The notes: generated from the sequence alone by a model not told the origin. 64,000 nt of DNA from Agrococcus sediminis (GCF_007923295.1 NZ_VOIR01000017.1:62001-126000), one strand, 5' to 3'. Positions 24,255 through 34,031 are shown, numbered from the stretch's first letter. A program made the numbers and translations.

Positions 24255-26183
24255 GTGACCGACGCCACCATCGCCGCCCTCGACCGGCTCGACGCCCTGC
24301 GCGACGCCCTCGACGGCGTCGCCCTGCCGCTGTCGGTGGCGGGCGCCGACGCCGCGCGCGACGCGCGGAGGGCGGCCGTGCGGCAGATCGACGACTACAT
24401 CCAGCCGCGCCTCAGCCACCTCGACGCACCGCTGCTCGCAGTCGTCGGCGGCTCGACCGGCGCCGGCAAGTCGACGCTCGTGAACGCGCTCGTGGGCCAT
24501 CCCGTCACCCGCACCGGGGTCATCCGCCCCACCACCCGGCAGCCGATCCTGCTGCACTCCCCCGCCGACGCCGGCTGGTTCGGCTCGACGCGCATCCTGC
24601 CCGGCCTCGCGCGGGTGCGCGGCGTCGTGCGCGAGGCGCCCGCGAGCGAGGCGGGCGACGAGCCCGACGCCGCGCTCATCGGCTCGGTCGTGCTCGTCGC
24701 CGACGAGCGCGTGCCGCGCGACCTCGCGATCCTCGACGCGCCCGACGTCGACTCGATCGCCGACGAGAACCGCGCGCTCGCCGCGCAGCTGCTCGCCGCC
24801 GCCGACCTGTGGCTCTTCTCGACCACCGCCAACCGCTACGCCGACGCCGTGCCGTGGAAGCTGCTCGACGACGCCGCCGCCCGCGACATCACCGTCGGCG
24901 TCGTGCTGAACCGGGTGCCGCCGGGCGCCGAGGCCGAGGTGGAGGCCGACCTGCGCCAGATGCTCGCCGTGCGGGGGCTCGCCGACGCGCCGGTCTTCGT
25001 GATCGCGGAGTCGCCGCTCGACGGTCGCGGCATGCTCCCCGATGCCGCGACCGAGGCGATCCGCGGCTGGCTGACCGGCATCGCCGGCGACCGCGCCGAG
25101 CGGGCCCGCATCGCCGGCCGCACGCTCGCGGGCACGGTCGAGCGGCTCGGCGTCACGGCGCGCGCCGTCGCCGACGCGCGCGACGAGCAGCTGGTGGTCG
25201 CGCAGGACCTCCGCGACACGGTGCGCACCGCGCACGCCGACGCCGCCGAGCGCGTCACCGACGCGACGCGCGACGGCGTGCTGCTGCGCGGCGAGGTGCT
25301 CGCCCGCTGGCAGGACTTCGTCGGCACCTCCGACGTGTTCCGCACCGTCGAGTCCTGGTACTCCCGCACCCGCGACCAGGTCGTCGCGTGGTTCCAGGGC
25401 AAGCCCCCGCCCGCGGTCGAGGTCGAGCACGAGATCGAGAGCGGCCTGCACGCGGTCATGGTCGACGAGGCCGGCCGCGCCGCCTCCGACGCGTGGCAGC
25501 GCGTGCGGCACAGCGCCGTCGGCCGGCAGCTCACGAGCGGCGCCGACCTCGCGCATCCGTCGCCCGACCTCTCGGAGCGCGCCGCGACGCTCGTGCGCGA
25601 CTGGCAGCAGGCGCTCATGGCGCTCATCACCGAGCAGGCCGCAGGCAAGCGCACCAAGGCGCGGGTCATGTCGCTCGGGCTCAACGTGATCACGGTGGCG
25701 CTCATGGTCGTGGTGTTCGCGTCGACCGGCGGGCTCACCGGTGGCGAGCTCGCGATCGCCGGCGGCTCGGCGGTGGTCGGGCAGAAGCTGCTCGAGACGA
25801 TCTTCGGCGAGGACGCCGTGCGGCGCCTCGCCGCGCAGGCGCGCGACGACCTCGAGACCCGGGTGCGCGCGCTGCTCGAGCGGGAGGCGTCGCGCTGGGA
25901 TGCGCTGCTCGCGCCCGTGGAGGCGGGCACGGCGGCGGATGCGCTGCGGGACGCGGCGACGGAGCTCGAGACCGCGATGGCGGCCGTCGGGCGCGCCGAC
26001 GGACGCACCGACGAGCGGCCCTCGCGCGCGCTGCAGCGGAGCGACCTCGTCGAGGGCGAGGCGCTCGACGACGACGCCGAGCCGCCGGTCGACGGGGAGG
26101 CCGACGACGTGCGCGCGCTCGAGCCGGGCCCGCACGCCGCCGACGAGCGCGAGCGCGACGACCGCCCCGGGGCGCCGCGATGA
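24255..26183 (+). CDS. dynamin-like GTPase 1
   Basis: A 642-residue P-loop GTPase. The G1 motif GGSTGAGKST lies at about residues 65-74, a G2-like TRTGVIRPTT follows, and G3 is DAPD (161-164). G4 is atypical (LNRVPP where NKxD is expected). The middle is helical and rich in Ala/Arg/Asp. One hydrophobic segment (VITVALMVVVFASTGG, near residue 480) could insert in the membrane. The acidic C-terminal 90 residues look disordered. It is translationally coupled (ATGA) to a second GTPase, an arrangement reminiscent of paired bacterial dynamins such as Streptomyces DynA/DynB, although orthology is not proven. GTG start at 24255; another GTG lies two bases earlier out of frame. Confidence 0.75.
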   Translation: MTDATIAALDRLDALRDALDGVALPLSVAGADAARDARRAAVRQIDDYIQPRLSHLDAPLLAVVGGSTGAGKSTLVNALVGHPVTRTGVIRPTTRQPILLHSPADAGWFGSTRILPGLARVRGVVREAPASEAGDEPDAALIGSVVLVADERVPRDLAILDAPDVDSIADENRALAAQLLAAADLWLFSTTANRYADAVPWKLLDDAAARDITVGVVLNRVPPGAEAEVEADLRQMLAVRGLADAPVFVIAESPLDGRGMLPDAATEAIRGWLTGIAGDRAERARIAGRTLAGTVERLGVTARAVADARDEQLVVAQDLRDTVRTAHADAAERVTDATRDGVLLRGEVLARWQDFVGTSDVFRTVESWYSRTRDQVVAWFQGKPPPAVEVEHEIESGLHAVMVDEAGRAASDAWQRVRHSAVGRQLTSGADLAHPSPDLSERAATLVRDWQQALMALITEQAAGKRTKARVMSLGLNVITVALMVVVFASTGGLTGGELAIAGGSAVVGQKLLETIFGEDAVRRLAAQARDDLETRVRALLEREASRWDALLAPVEAGTAADALRDAATELETAMAAVGRADGRTDERPSRALQRSDLVEGEALDDDAEPPVDGEADDVRALEPGPHAADERERDDRPGAPR

Positions 26184-27799
26184 GCGAGCCGACCGTCGAC
26201 GCGCTGCTCGGCGCGCTCTCGGAGGCGGCCGAGCTCGGCGCAGGCCGCGTGCCGGAGGCCGAGCTCGAGGCGGTGCGCCGCATCGCCGCGAGCGCCGGCG
26301 AGCGCCGCGCGCTGTCCTCCGAGCACACCGTCGTCGGCCTGTTCGGCGCGACCGGATCCGGCAAGTCGTCGCTCATGAACGCGCTGGCGGGCGAGGCGCT
26401 CGCGCGCACCCACGTGCGGCGGCCGACCACCTCGGAGCCGCTCGCGGCCGTCTGGAACCCCCGCGGCGCATCCGCCCTGCTCGACTGGCTGCAGGTGCGC
26501 GACCGGCGCATCATGGAGCGGCCCTTCGCCGCCGGCCAGGAGCTGTCGCTCATCGTGCTCGACCTGCCCGACTTCGACTCGGTCGCGCTCGAGCACCGCG
26601 CGATCGCCGAGCGGCTCGCCGGCCAGGTCGACGTGCTCGTCTGGGTCGTCGACCCGCAGAAGTACGCCGACGCCGTCATCCACCGCGACTTCATCGCGCC
26701 GCTCGCGACGCACGCGGCCGTCACGGCGGCGGTGCTCAACCAGGTCGACCGGCTGCCGGCCGACGAGGTGCAGCACGTCGTCGGCTCGCTGCGCGGGCTG
26801 CTGCGGCGCGACGGGCTCGAGGGCGTGCGGGTGCTGCCGGTCTCGGCCGTCACCGGCGAGGGCATCGACGACCTGCGGGCGCTCATCGCGCGCTTCGCCG
26901 CCGATCGGAAGGCGGCCTCGCAGCGCCTCGCCGCCGACATCCGCGGCATCGCCGGCAGGCTCGAGCAGTCGGGCGTGCCGGGCAAGCTGCGCTCGGCCGA
27001 CGTGCAGCAGCTCGAGCGGGGCCTCGGCGCCGCCGCGAACGTCGAGGCGGTCGCGCAGGCGGTCGCCGGCAGCTACCGCAAGCGCGCCGGCCAGGTGACC
27101 GGCTGGCCGCTCACGGCGTGGATGCTGCGGCTCGCGCCCGACCCGCTGCGACGGCTGCACCTCGCGCTCGGCCGCGAGCGCGGCCGCGACGCCGAGGTGC
27201 ACCGCACCGGCATGCCGCCCATGAGCGCCGCGCAGCGCGCCCAGGCGGGCACCGCGGTGCGCGCCTACGCCGACGCGGCCGCCGCGGGGCTCGGCGAGGG
27301 CTGGTCGGCGGCGATCCACGAGCACGCGGCGGATGCGCTCGAGCGGCTCCCGGCGGAGCTCGACCGGGCGGTCGCGCGCACCGACCTCGGCGCGCGCGGC
27401 TCCTGGTGGTGGCCGCTCCTCGCCGCGATCCAGTGGATCGCGCTGCTCGCGGCGGTCGTGAGCGGCATCTGGCTGCTGCTGCCCGTGCTGCTGCCGCTCT
27501 GGGGCATGGTCGCGCCGACGATCCCGCAGGTCGAGGGCACGGCGACGTGGCTCGACGGCTGGCCGGTGCCGCTCGTGGGGCTCATCGGCGGGGTGCTCCT
27601 CGGTATCGTGCTCGGCCTCGTGGGCGCGCTCATCGGCGGCGCGGTCGGCGCGTCCCGGCGCGCGCGGGCGCGGCGCCGGCTGCGCAAGCAGGTGCACGCC
27701 GTCGCCCACGAGGTCGTGGTGCTGCCGATCGAGGGCGAGCGGGAGCGCGCCCGGGAGTTCGCCGTCGCGGTCGCCCGCGCGGCCGGGCGGAAGCGCTAG
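26180..27799 (+). CDS. dynamin-like GTPase 2 (membrane-associated)
   Basis: A 539-residue GTPase paired with the previous gene. G1 is GATGSGKSS (about residues 56-64), G3 is DLPDFDS and G4 is NQVD in AVLNQVDRLP, so the nucleotide site looks more complete than in its partner. Two strong hydrophobic hairpins near the C-terminus (WWPLLAAIQWIALLAAVV with WLLLPVLLPLWG, and VPLVGLIGGVLLGIVLGLVG) anchor it in the membrane, followed by a basic tail. Probable role: membrane remodelling or stress-related scission with GTPase 1, by analogy only. Its TAG stop shares bases with the stop of the converging ptsI. Confidence 0.75.
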   Translation: MSEPTVDALLGALSEAAELGAGRVPEAELEAVRRIAASAGERRALSSEHTVVGLFGATGSGKSSLMNALAGEALARTHVRRPTTSEPLAAVWNPRGASALLDWLQVRDRRIMERPFAAGQELSLIVLDLPDFDSVALEHRAIAERLAGQVDVLVWVVDPQKYADAVIHRDFIAPLATHAAVTAAVLNQVDRLPADEVQHVVGSLRGLLRRDGLEGVRVLPVSAVTGEGIDDLRALIARFAADRKAASQRLAADIRGIAGRLEQSGVPGKLRSADVQQLERGLGAAANVEAVAQAVAGSYRKRAGQVTGWPLTAWMLRLAPDPLRRLHLALGRERGRDAEVHRTGMPPMSAAQRAQAGTAVRAYADAAAAGLGEGWSAAIHEHAADALERLPAELDRAVARTDLGARGSWWWPLLAAIQWIALLAAVVSGIWLLLPVLLPLWGMVAPTIPQVEGTATWLDGWPVPLVGLIGGVLLGIVLGLVGALIGGAVGASRRARARRRLRKQVHAVAHEVVVLPIEGERERAREFAVAVARAAGRKR

Positions 27800-29442
27800 G
27801 CGGCAGCCGCCGCCCTCGCGCCGGCCGCCGATCGGGCAGCGACGGCCCGCGCGGCGCGCTCGCGCGCCTCGTCGAGCGTCACCGTCAGCAGCTCGGCGCG
27901 CACGTCGGCGAGCGCCGAGGCGCTCATCGACAGCGACGTCACGCCGAGGCCGACGAGCACGACCGCGAGCGCCGGATCCGCCGCGGCCTCGCCGCACACC
28001 CCCACGGGCTTGCCGGCCTTCGCCCCGGCCTCGCCGAGCATCCCCACCAGCCGCAGCACCGCCGGGTGCCACGGGTCCTGGAAGGCGGCGACGGAGCCGA
28101 GCTGCCGGTCGGCGGCGAGCGTGTACTGCGTCAGGTCGTTCGTGCCGATCGAGACGAAGTCGGCCACCTCGAGCACCTGGTCGGCGACCACCGCGATCGA
28201 CGGCACCTCAGCCATTGCGCCGACCGTGCGGAGGCCCAGCTCCCGCCCGAGCCCGACGAAGTACTCGGTCTCCTCGACGTCGGCGATCATCGGCGCCATC
28301 ACCCACAGCTCCGCCTCGGTCGCCGCCTGCGCGTTCGCGAGCGCCGTGAGCTGGTCGCGCAGGATCTGCTCGGTCGCGCGCAGCGCCCGGATCCCGCGCA
28401 GGCCCAGCGCCGGGTTCTCCTCGTGGGCGTCGTTCAGGAACGGCAGCGGCTTGTCGGCGCCGGCGTCGAGCACGCGCGCGACGACCTTCTTGCCGGGGAA
28501 CGCCTGCAGCAGCTCGGTGTAGGCGACGGTCTGCGCCTCGACGCTCGGCGCGCTCGACGAGTCGAGGAAGAGGAACTCCGTGCGGAAGAGCCCTACGCCC
28601 TCCGCGCCCAGCGCGACAGCCGCGGGCGCGTCCTTCGGCGAGCCGACGTTCGCGAGCAGCGGCACCTTCGTGCCGTCGGCGAGGGCGCCCTCGGTGATGG
28701 GCGCGCTCGAGGCGGCCGCCCGCGACTCGCGCTCGACGAGGGCGGCGGCGACGGATGCGTCGTCCGGGTCGAGCACGACGGTGCCGGCCCGCGCGTCGAC
28801 GATCATGCGCTGGCCGTCGGCGACCGCCGACAGCAGCCCCACGACCCCGACGACCGCCGGCAGCGACTTGGAGCGGGCGAGGATCGCCGTGTGCGACGTG
28901 GGGCCGCCCTCCTCGGTCACGAGGGCGAGCGTGCGCTCGAGGTCGAGGGTCGCCGTGTCGGCGGGCGCGAGGTCGCGCGCGACCAGGATGAACGGCTCGT
29001 CGGACTGCGGCACGCCCGGCGCCGCGACGCCGCGGAGGCGCGCGACGACGCGCTGGGCGACGTCGTCGAGGTCGGTCGCGCGCTCGGCCATGTAGCCGCC
29101 CATCGCCGTGAGCATGTCGCGGAACGCGCCGTACGCATCCCACGTCGCGCGCTCGGCGTTCGCGCCGCCGTCGAGGCGCGCGCGCACGTCGTCGAGGATC
29201 GCCGGGTCCTGCGCCATGAGCGCGGCGGCCTCGAGCACCTGCTGCGCGTCGCCGCCCGCGGCGGCCGCGCGCGCCTGCAGCTCGTGCGCGACGCCCTCGA
29301 GCGCCTGCCGCACGCGCTCGTGCTCGGCACCGGCGTCGGCGGCGAGCGGCTCGTCGCTCGGCGGGGCGAGTGGCTCCGGCATCCGCAGCACCTTCGCGAC
29401 AGCGATGCCCCGACCGACCCCGACCCCTGAGAGCGCACCCAT
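27796..29442 (-). CDS. ptsI: phosphoenolpyruvate-protein phosphotransferase (PTS enzyme I)
   Basis: A 548-residue EI that transfers phosphate from PEP to HPr. The N-terminus MGALSGVGVGRGIAVAKV is typical. The phospho-His motif is EEGGPTSHTAILARS (near residue 185). The PEP-binding barrel has FRTEFLFLD, the Arg-containing ARVLDAGADKPLPF, the metal site SIGTNDLTQYTLAADR and the catalytic Cys in VGVCGEAAADP. Length is slightly short of the enterobacterial 575. No ptsH is adjacent. It converges on GTPase 2 with overlapping stops at a CTAG. The promoter is leaderless-type and overlaps that of the divergent membrane-protein gene. Confidence 0.93.
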   Translation of the reverse strand: MGALSGVGVGRGIAVAKVLRMPEPLAPPSDEPLAADAGAEHERVRQALEGVAHELQARAAAAGGDAQQVLEAAALMAQDPAILDDVRARLDGGANAERATWDAYGAFRDMLTAMGGYMAERATDLDDVAQRVVARLRGVAAPGVPQSDEPFILVARDLAPADTATLDLERTLALVTEEGGPTSHTAILARSKSLPAVVGVVGLLSAVADGQRMIVDARAGTVVLDPDDASVAAALVERESRAAASSAPITEGALADGTKVPLLANVGSPKDAPAAVALGAEGVGLFRTEFLFLDSSSAPSVEAQTVAYTELLQAFPGKKVVARVLDAGADKPLPFLNDAHEENPALGLRGIRALRATEQILRDQLTALANAQAATEAELWVMAPMIADVEETEYFVGLGRELGLRTVGAMAEVPSIAVVADQVLEVADFVSIGTNDLTQYTLAADRQLGSVAAFQDPWHPAVLRLVGMLGEAGAKAGKPVGVCGEAAADPALAVVLVGLGVTSLSMSASALADVRAELLTVTLDEARERAARAVAARSAAGARAAAAA

Positions 29443-29448
29443 CCCGCC

Positions 29449-29454
29449 ACACTA
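29449..29454 (-). promoter_or_regulatory. -10 element (TAGTGT) of a leaderless ptsI promoter
   Basis: TAGTGT on the minus strand ends 6 bases before the ptsI ATG. It overlaps by 2 bases the plus-strand -10 at 29453-29458. Confidence 0.45.
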
Positions 29455-29458
29455 CGCT
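29453..29458 (+). promoter_or_regulatory. -10 element (TACGCT) for the YihY-like gene
   Basis: TACGCT lies 37 bases upstream of the ATG at 29496, with GGAGG in the leader. It is back to back with the ptsI -10. Confidence 0.4.
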
Positions 29459-29495
29459 GGGCCCCCTGCCCGCCACGACCCCGACCGGAGGCACC

Positions 29496-30461
29496 ATGAA
29501 ACCGCTGCTGGAGCGCGTGATGCGGTCGTGGCCGGTGCGGGCGTGGCAGCGCTACAGCGAGCAGCGCGGCCCCGTGCTCGCGCAGGGCATGACCCTCCAG
29601 GCGTTCCTGTCGCTGTTCGCCGCGCTGTTCGTCGCGTTCGCGATCTTCATGGCGGTGCTGGGCGGCAACGTGGCGCTCCGCGAGGCCGTGATCGACTCGA
29701 TCTCGTCGTCGATCCCCGGGCTCATCGGCGAGGGCGGCGCGCTCGACGTCGAGCAGCTCACCGGCTCGACGATCGTCGGCTGGGCGGGCGCCATCGCCGC
29801 CGCCTCGATCCTGATCACCGCGATCGCCTGGATCGGCGTGAGCCGCGAGGGCTTCCGCGCGATGTTCGACCTCGGCGCCCCGCCGTCGAACGTCATCCTG
29901 CTGAAGCTCGGCGACCTCGGCGTCGCGCTCGGCATCGGCCTGCTCGTCGTCGTCTCCTCGGGCCTGCTCGTCGTCACGCAGACGCTCGCCGATGCGCTCG
30001 GCCTCGGCTGGGCGGGCCGGGTGCTCGGCTTCGCCATCCAGCTGCTGCTCGACACCGGCATCGTGCTGCTGCTGTTCCGCTTCGGCGGCCGGCTGCGGCT
30101 GCCCGCCAAGCAGGTCGTGCTCGCCGCCCTCGCCTGCGCGGTGGCCTTCCAGGTGCTCAAGCTGCTCGCGTCGCTGCTGTTCGGCGCCGTCGAGAACAAC
30201 CCGCTGCTCGCCGGCGTCGCCGCGGTCGTGATCATCCTCATCTGGCTCGGCTTCATCATGCAGATCCTGCTCGTGGCGCTCGCGTTCGTCGCGGTCACGC
30301 CCACCGGCCGCGCCTACACGCGGCTCGTCGAGGCGGGCGGCATCGATGCGCGCCTGAGCCCCGCGCAGGCGAAGGAGCTCCTCGTCGAGGTGCAGGCCAA
30401 CCGGCGCGAGGGCGGCGACCACGCCCGGCTCCACAAGCGGCTCGCGCGGCGCATCCGCTGA
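29496..30461 (+). CDS. YihY/YhjD/BrkB family inner membrane protein
   Basis: A 321-residue membrane protein with six predicted helices, matching the YihY/BrkB family once misnamed ribonuclease BN. The family-like opening RAWQRYSEQRGPVLAQGMT precedes the first helix (FLSLFAALFVAFAIFMAVLG). VGWAGAIAAASILITAIAWI, the SREGFRAMFDLGAP loop, LGVALGIGLLVVVSSG and a final IILIWLGFIMQILLVALAF follow. The C-terminal tail of about 50 residues is charged and cytoplasmic. Function is uncertain; lipid-related or envelope-integrity roles have been proposed for relatives. The ATG has GGAGGCACC upstream. Confidence 0.8.
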   Translation: MKPLLERVMRSWPVRAWQRYSEQRGPVLAQGMTLQAFLSLFAALFVAFAIFMAVLGGNVALREAVIDSISSSIPGLIGEGGALDVEQLTGSTIVGWAGAIAAASILITAIAWIGVSREGFRAMFDLGAPPSNVILLKLGDLGVALGIGLLVVVSSGLLVVTQTLADALGLGWAGRVLGFAIQLLLDTGIVLLLFRFGGRLRLPAKQVVLAALACAVAFQVLKLLASLLFGAVENNPLLAGVAAVVIILIWLGFIMQILLVALAFVAVTPTGRAYTRLVEAGGIDARLSPAQAKELLVEVQANRREGGDHARLHKRLARRIR

Positions 30462-30479
30462 CCTCCTCCCGCCACTTCG

Positions 30480-30505
30480 GGGGGCCCCGGCCGTCCGGGA
30501 CCCCC
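30480..30505 (+). terminator. hairpin between the YihY-like gene and xth
   Basis: An 11-bp stem GGGGGCCCCGG / CCGGGACCCCC with one mismatch and a CCGT loop, 18 bases after the stop and just before the xth promoter. Confidence 0.55.
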
Positions 30506-30517
30506 GTGCCCGCTCGG

Positions 30518-30523
30518 TAGGCT
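30518..30523 (+). promoter_or_regulatory. -10 element (TAGGCT) of a leaderless xth promoter
   Basis: TAGGCT ends 7 bases before the xth ATG at 30531. Confidence 0.45.
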
Positions 30524-30530
30524 CGAGGGC

Positions 30531-31361
30531 ATGGTCCGCATCGCCTCCGTCAATGTCAACGGCGTGCGCGCCGCGTTCCGCAAGGGCATGGGCGAGTGGC
30601 TCGAGGCCGGCGGCTTCGACATCGTGGCGCTCCAGGAGGTGCGCGCGCTCGACGAGGACCTCCTGCCGCTCGTGCCCGGCTGGCACGTGCTGCACGACCC
30701 GGCCACCGCGAAGGGCCGCGCCGGCGTCGCTGTGCTCTCGCGCGAGCCGTCGATCGAGCACCGCACCGACATCGGGCTGAAGACCTTCGACACGAAGGGG
30801 CGCTGGCTCGAGGCCGACTTCCTCCTCGGCGAGACGCTGCTGACGGTCGTCTCCGCCTACGTGCACTCGGGCGGCGAGGTCGGCAGCGAGAAGCAGGACG
30901 CGAAGTTCCGCTTCCTCGAGTCGATGGCGAAGCGCCTGCCGCAGCTGCGCTCGCACGCCGAGCACGCCGTGGTCATGGGCGACTTCAACGTCGGCCACAC
31001 GCCGCTCGACATCAAGAACTGGCGCGGCAACCAGAAGAACGCGGGATTCCTGCCCGAGGAGCGCAGCCACCTCGACCGCTTCTTCGGCACCGGCATGGTC
31101 ACCGGCGTCGACGGCCGGCGCGGCCGCGGCCACGGATGGGTCGACGTGGGCCGAGCCGCGCATCCGGGCGTCGACGGGCCCTACACGTGGTGGTCGCAGC
31201 GCGGCAAGGCGTTCGACACCGACACGGGCTGGCGCATCGACTACCACATGGCCTCGCCCGCCCTCGCGGCGGTCGCCCGCGACTACCGCATCGATCGCGC
31301 GAGCGCGTGGGACACCCGATGGTCCGACCACGCCCCCGTCATCGTCGACTACGACCTGTGA
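30531..31361 (+). CDS. xth: exodeoxyribonuclease III (AP endonuclease)
   Basis: A 276-residue Exo III-type nuclease (endonuclease/exonuclease/phosphatase fold) that cuts at abasic sites and trims 3' ends in base excision repair. Motifs in order are the N-terminal [14 protein letters not shown], the metal-ligand [26 protein letters not shown], the catalytic [26 protein letters not shown] and the closing [13 protein letters not shown] with the Asp-His pair. Length is standard. trpS follows after 20 bases, so both may be co-transcribed. Confidence 0.93.
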   Translation: MVRIASVNVNGVRAAFRKGMGEWLEAGGFDIVALQEVRALDEDLLPLVPGWHVLHDPATAKGRAGVAVLSREPSIEHRTDIGLKTFDTKGRWLEADFLLGETLLTVVSAYVHSGGEVGSEKQDAKFRFLESMAKRLPQLRSHAEHAVVMGDFNVGHTPLDIKNWRGNQKNAGFLPEERSHLDRFFGTGMVTGVDGRRGRGHGWVDVGRAAHPGVDGPYTWWSQRGKAFDTDTGWRIDYHMASPALAAVARDYRIDRASAWDTRWSDHAPVIVDYDL

Positions 31362-31381
31362 TCACTCAGACTGGAACCGCC

Positions 31382-32377
31382 ATGCCCAAGCCCCGCCTCT
31401 ACTCGGGGATGCAGCCCTCCTCGGGCTCGCTCCACCTCGGCAACTACATCGGCGCGCTGCAGCAGTGGCGCGGCATGCAGGACGAGTACGACGCCTTCTT
31501 CTCGATCGTCGACCTGCACGCGATCACGGTCGCGCAGGACCCGAAGGTGCTGCGCGAGCAGGTGCGCACCCTCGCCGCGCAGTACATCGCGGGCGGCATC
31601 GACCCCGACCGCTCCTGCCTGTACGTGCAGTCGCACGTCGCCGCGCACGCGCAGCTGCAGTGGCTGCTCTCGACCATCACCGGCTTCGGCGAGGCGAGCC
31701 GGATGACGCAGTTCAAGGACAAGACCGCCAAGGGCGGGCAGGAGACGGCCTCCGTGGGCCTGTTCACCTACCCGATCCTGATGGCCGCCGACATCCTGCT
31801 CTACGACACCGAGGTCGTGCCGGTCGGCGACGACCAGAAGCAGCACGTCGAGCTCACGCGCGACCTCGCCGAGCGCTTCAACAAGCGCTTCGGGAGCACC
31901 TTCACGGTGCCGAAGCCGGTGATCCTCGCCAACGGCGCCCGCATCTACGACCTGCAGTCGCCGGCGTCGAAGATGTCGAAGTCGGCCGACAACGACAAGG
32001 GCGTGGTGTGGCTGCTCGACGAGCCCGCCCGCACCGCGAAGAAGATCCGCTCGGCCGTCACCGACACCGAGGGCTCGATCCGCGCCGACCGCGCCGAGAA
32101 GCCGGGCGTCACGAACCTGCTCGACATCCTCTCCGCGATGACGGGCACGCCGGTGCCCGGCCTCGAGGCGGAGTTCGCCGGGCAGGGCTACGGCGTCTTC
32201 AAGACGGCCGTCGCCGACGCGGTCGTCGCCGAGCTGGCGCCGGTGCGCGAGCGCACGCTCGAGCTGCTCGCCGACCCCGCAGAGCTCGACCGCCTGCTGG
32301 CGGCGAACGCCGAGCGCGCGGCGGCGGTGGCGGATGCGACGCTCGGCCGCGCGCTGGAGGCGATGGGGCTGCGATGA
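31382..32377 (+). CDS. trpS: tryptophanyl-tRNA synthetase
   Basis: A 331-residue class Ic synthetase that charges tRNA-Trp. HIGH-like [15 protein letters not shown] is near residue 16. [20 protein letters not shown] and the conserved [20 protein letters not shown] lie in the tryptophan pocket and dimer region, and the KMSKS loop is KMSKSADND. Length matches the bacterial enzyme. It overlaps the downstream acetyltransferase by 4 bases (ATGA). Confidence 0.95.
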   Translation: MPKPRLYSGMQPSSGSLHLGNYIGALQQWRGMQDEYDAFFSIVDLHAITVAQDPKVLREQVRTLAAQYIAGGIDPDRSCLYVQSHVAAHAQLQWLLSTITGFGEASRMTQFKDKTAKGGQETASVGLFTYPILMAADILLYDTEVVPVGDDQKQHVELTRDLAERFNKRFGSTFTVPKPVILANGARIYDLQSPASKMSKSADNDKGVVWLLDEPARTAKKIRSAVTDTEGSIRADRAEKPGVTNLLDILSAMTGTPVPGLEAEFAGQGYGVFKTAVADAVVAELAPVRERTLELLADPAELDRLLAANAERAAAVADATLGRALEAMGLR

Positions 32378-32949
32378 CCGGCGGGTCGCTCGCGGGGCCG
32401 TCGCTGCCCGTCGTCGGCGGGAAGGTGCTGCTCACGGCGCTCCGCGAGGCCGACGTCGACCGGGTCGTCGAGGCGTGCACGACGCCCGAGGCGGAGCGAT
32501 GGCTCGAGACGCCCGTGCCGTACCGCCGCGCGGACGCCGAGTCGTTCGTGCGGGAGTTCGCGCCCGCCGGCTGGCGCGGCGAGCACGACGAGCGCGTGTG
32601 GGCGATCCGCGAGTCGCTCGGCGGGCCGCTCGCGGGCGTCATCGGGCTGCGGGAAGGCAGCCGCGAGGTGGGCTTCTGGCTGCACCCCGCGGCGCAGGGC
32701 CGGGGCCTGATGGCCGACGCCGTGCGCACCGCGGTCGGCCACGCAGACGGCTGCCTGACGTGGCCCGAGGTGCGCTGGGCCTGCTACGACGGCAACGTCG
32801 CGTCGATGCGCGTCGCCCGCGCGGCCGGCTTCCACTACCTCGGCACGCGCGAGGGCCTGCACCGCGGCGTGCCCGAGCTGCAGCACCACGCGGTGCGGCC
32901 GGCCCACGGCGAGCCGGCCGACGCCCTCCCCTGGCCCGACCTCGGCTGA
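32374..32949 (+). CDS. GNAT family N-acetyltransferase
   Basis: A 191-residue acetyl-CoA-dependent transferase of the RimJ/RimL-like GNAT group. The N-terminal strand [19 protein letters not shown] is typical. The acetyl-CoA pyrophosphate loop is [13 protein letters not shown] (R-x-x-G-x-G/A type), and the C-terminal block is [20 protein letters not shown]. The acceptor (protein N-terminus or small molecule) cannot be told. It is translationally coupled to trpS and converges on lipA. Confidence 0.82.
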   Translation: MTGGSLAGPSLPVVGGKVLLTALREADVDRVVEACTTPEAERWLETPVPYRRADAESFVREFAPAGWRGEHDERVWAIRESLGGPLAGVIGLREGSREVGFWLHPAAQGRGLMADAVRTAVGHADGCLTWPEVRWACYDGNVASMRVARAAGFHYLGTREGLHRGVPELQHHAVRPAHGEPADALPWPDLG

Positions 32950-32975
32950 CCGGCCCGGCGCATCCGCACGCCCGC

Positions 32976-34031
32976 TCAGCGTGCGTTGTTCGTGATGCCC
33001 GCCGCCGCCGGAGCCGCGGCACCCATGCCGGTGATGATCGGCGCCGGCGCCGCACCGCCGCGCACCTCGAGCGCCCGCCGGTAGAGCGTGCCCGCGCGGT
33101 ACGACGAGCGCACGAGCGGCCCCGACATGACGCCCGAGAAGCCGATGCGGGTCGCAATCTCGCCGAGCTCGGCGAAGCGCTCGGGCTCCACCCAGCGGTC
33201 GACCGGGTGGTGGCGCGGCGAGGGCCGCAGGTACTGCGTGATGGTGATGAGCTCGGTGCCCGCCTCGTGCAGCGCCTCGAGCGTCTCGACGACCTCGTCG
33301 TCGGTCTCGCCCATGCCGAGGATGAGGTTCGACTTCGTCACGAGCTCCTCCTCGCGGCTCCAGCGCAGCACGTCGAGGCTGCGCTCGAAGCGGAAGCCGG
33401 GGCGGATGCGCTTGAAGATGCGCGGGACGGTCTCGACGTTGTGGGCGAAGACCTCGGGCCGCGTCTCGAACAGCTGCTGCAGGAGGTGCCGGCGGCCGGT
33501 GAAGTCGGGCGCGAGCATCTCGACGCCGACGCCGGGGTTGGCCTCGTGGATGCGCCGCACCGTCTCGGCGTAGAGCCAGATGCCCTCGTCCTCGAGGTCG
33601 TCGCGGCAGACGCCCGTGACGGTCGCGTAGCGCAGCCCCATCGTGCGCACCGACTCGGCGACCCGCACCGGCTCCATGAGGTCGAGCAGCGCCGGCTTGC
33701 CGGTGTCGATCTGGCAGAAGTCGCAGCGGCGCGTGCACTGGTCGCCGCCGATGAGGAACGTCGCCTCCCGGTCCTCCCAGCACTCGTAGATGTTGGGGCA
33801 GCCCGCCGACTGGCAGACGGTGTGGAGGTCCTGCGCCTGCACGAGCTCCTGCAGCTCGCGGAACTGCGGGCCCATGCGGGCGCGCGTCTTGATCCAGGCG
33901 GGCTTGCGCTCGATGGGCGTCTCGGCATTCCGCGCCTCGATGCGCAGCATGCGCCGGCCCTGCGGCTCGGGGCGGGCGGCGTCGGCCTGCGCCGGCGCCT
34001 GCGCCTGCGCCGGCTGGCTGCACGCGCTCAC
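32976..34031 (-). CDS. lipA: lipoyl synthase
   Basis: A 351-residue radical-SAM enzyme that inserts two sulfurs into the octanoyl chain on E2 and GcvH proteins. The auxiliary cluster cysteines are in [12 protein letters not shown], and the SAM cluster motif is CTRRCDFC (CxxxCxxC). Further landmarks are [22 protein letters not shown] and [14 protein letters not shown], and the closing [10 protein letters not shown] carries the conserved Ser. The GTG at 34031 overlaps the lipB stop by 4 bases; the first 27 residues are an Ala/Gln/Pro-rich extension before [17 protein letters not shown], where an alternative start exists. Confidence 0.94.
   Translation of the reverse strand: MSACSQPAQAQAPAQADAARPEPQGRRMLRIEARNAETPIERKPAWIKTRARMGPQFRELQELVQAQDLHTVCQSAGCPNIYECWEDREATFLIGGDQCTRRCDFCQIDTGKPALLDLMEPVRVAESVRTMGLRYATVTGVCRDDLEDEGIWLYAETVRRIHEANPGVGVEMLAPDFTGRRHLLQQLFETRPEVFAHNVETVPRIFKRIRPGFRFERSLDVLRWSREEELVTKSNLILGMGETDDEVVETLEALHEAGTELITITQYLRPSPRHHPVDRWVEPERFAELGEIATRIGFSGVMSGPLVRSSYRAGTLYRRALEVRGGAAPAPIITGMGAAAPAAAGITNNAR

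Noticed and set aside
30596-32377. Frame running through xth into trpS as a fusion protein
   Set aside because: The xth part is out of the xth reading frame; trpS homology begins at the ATG at 31382.
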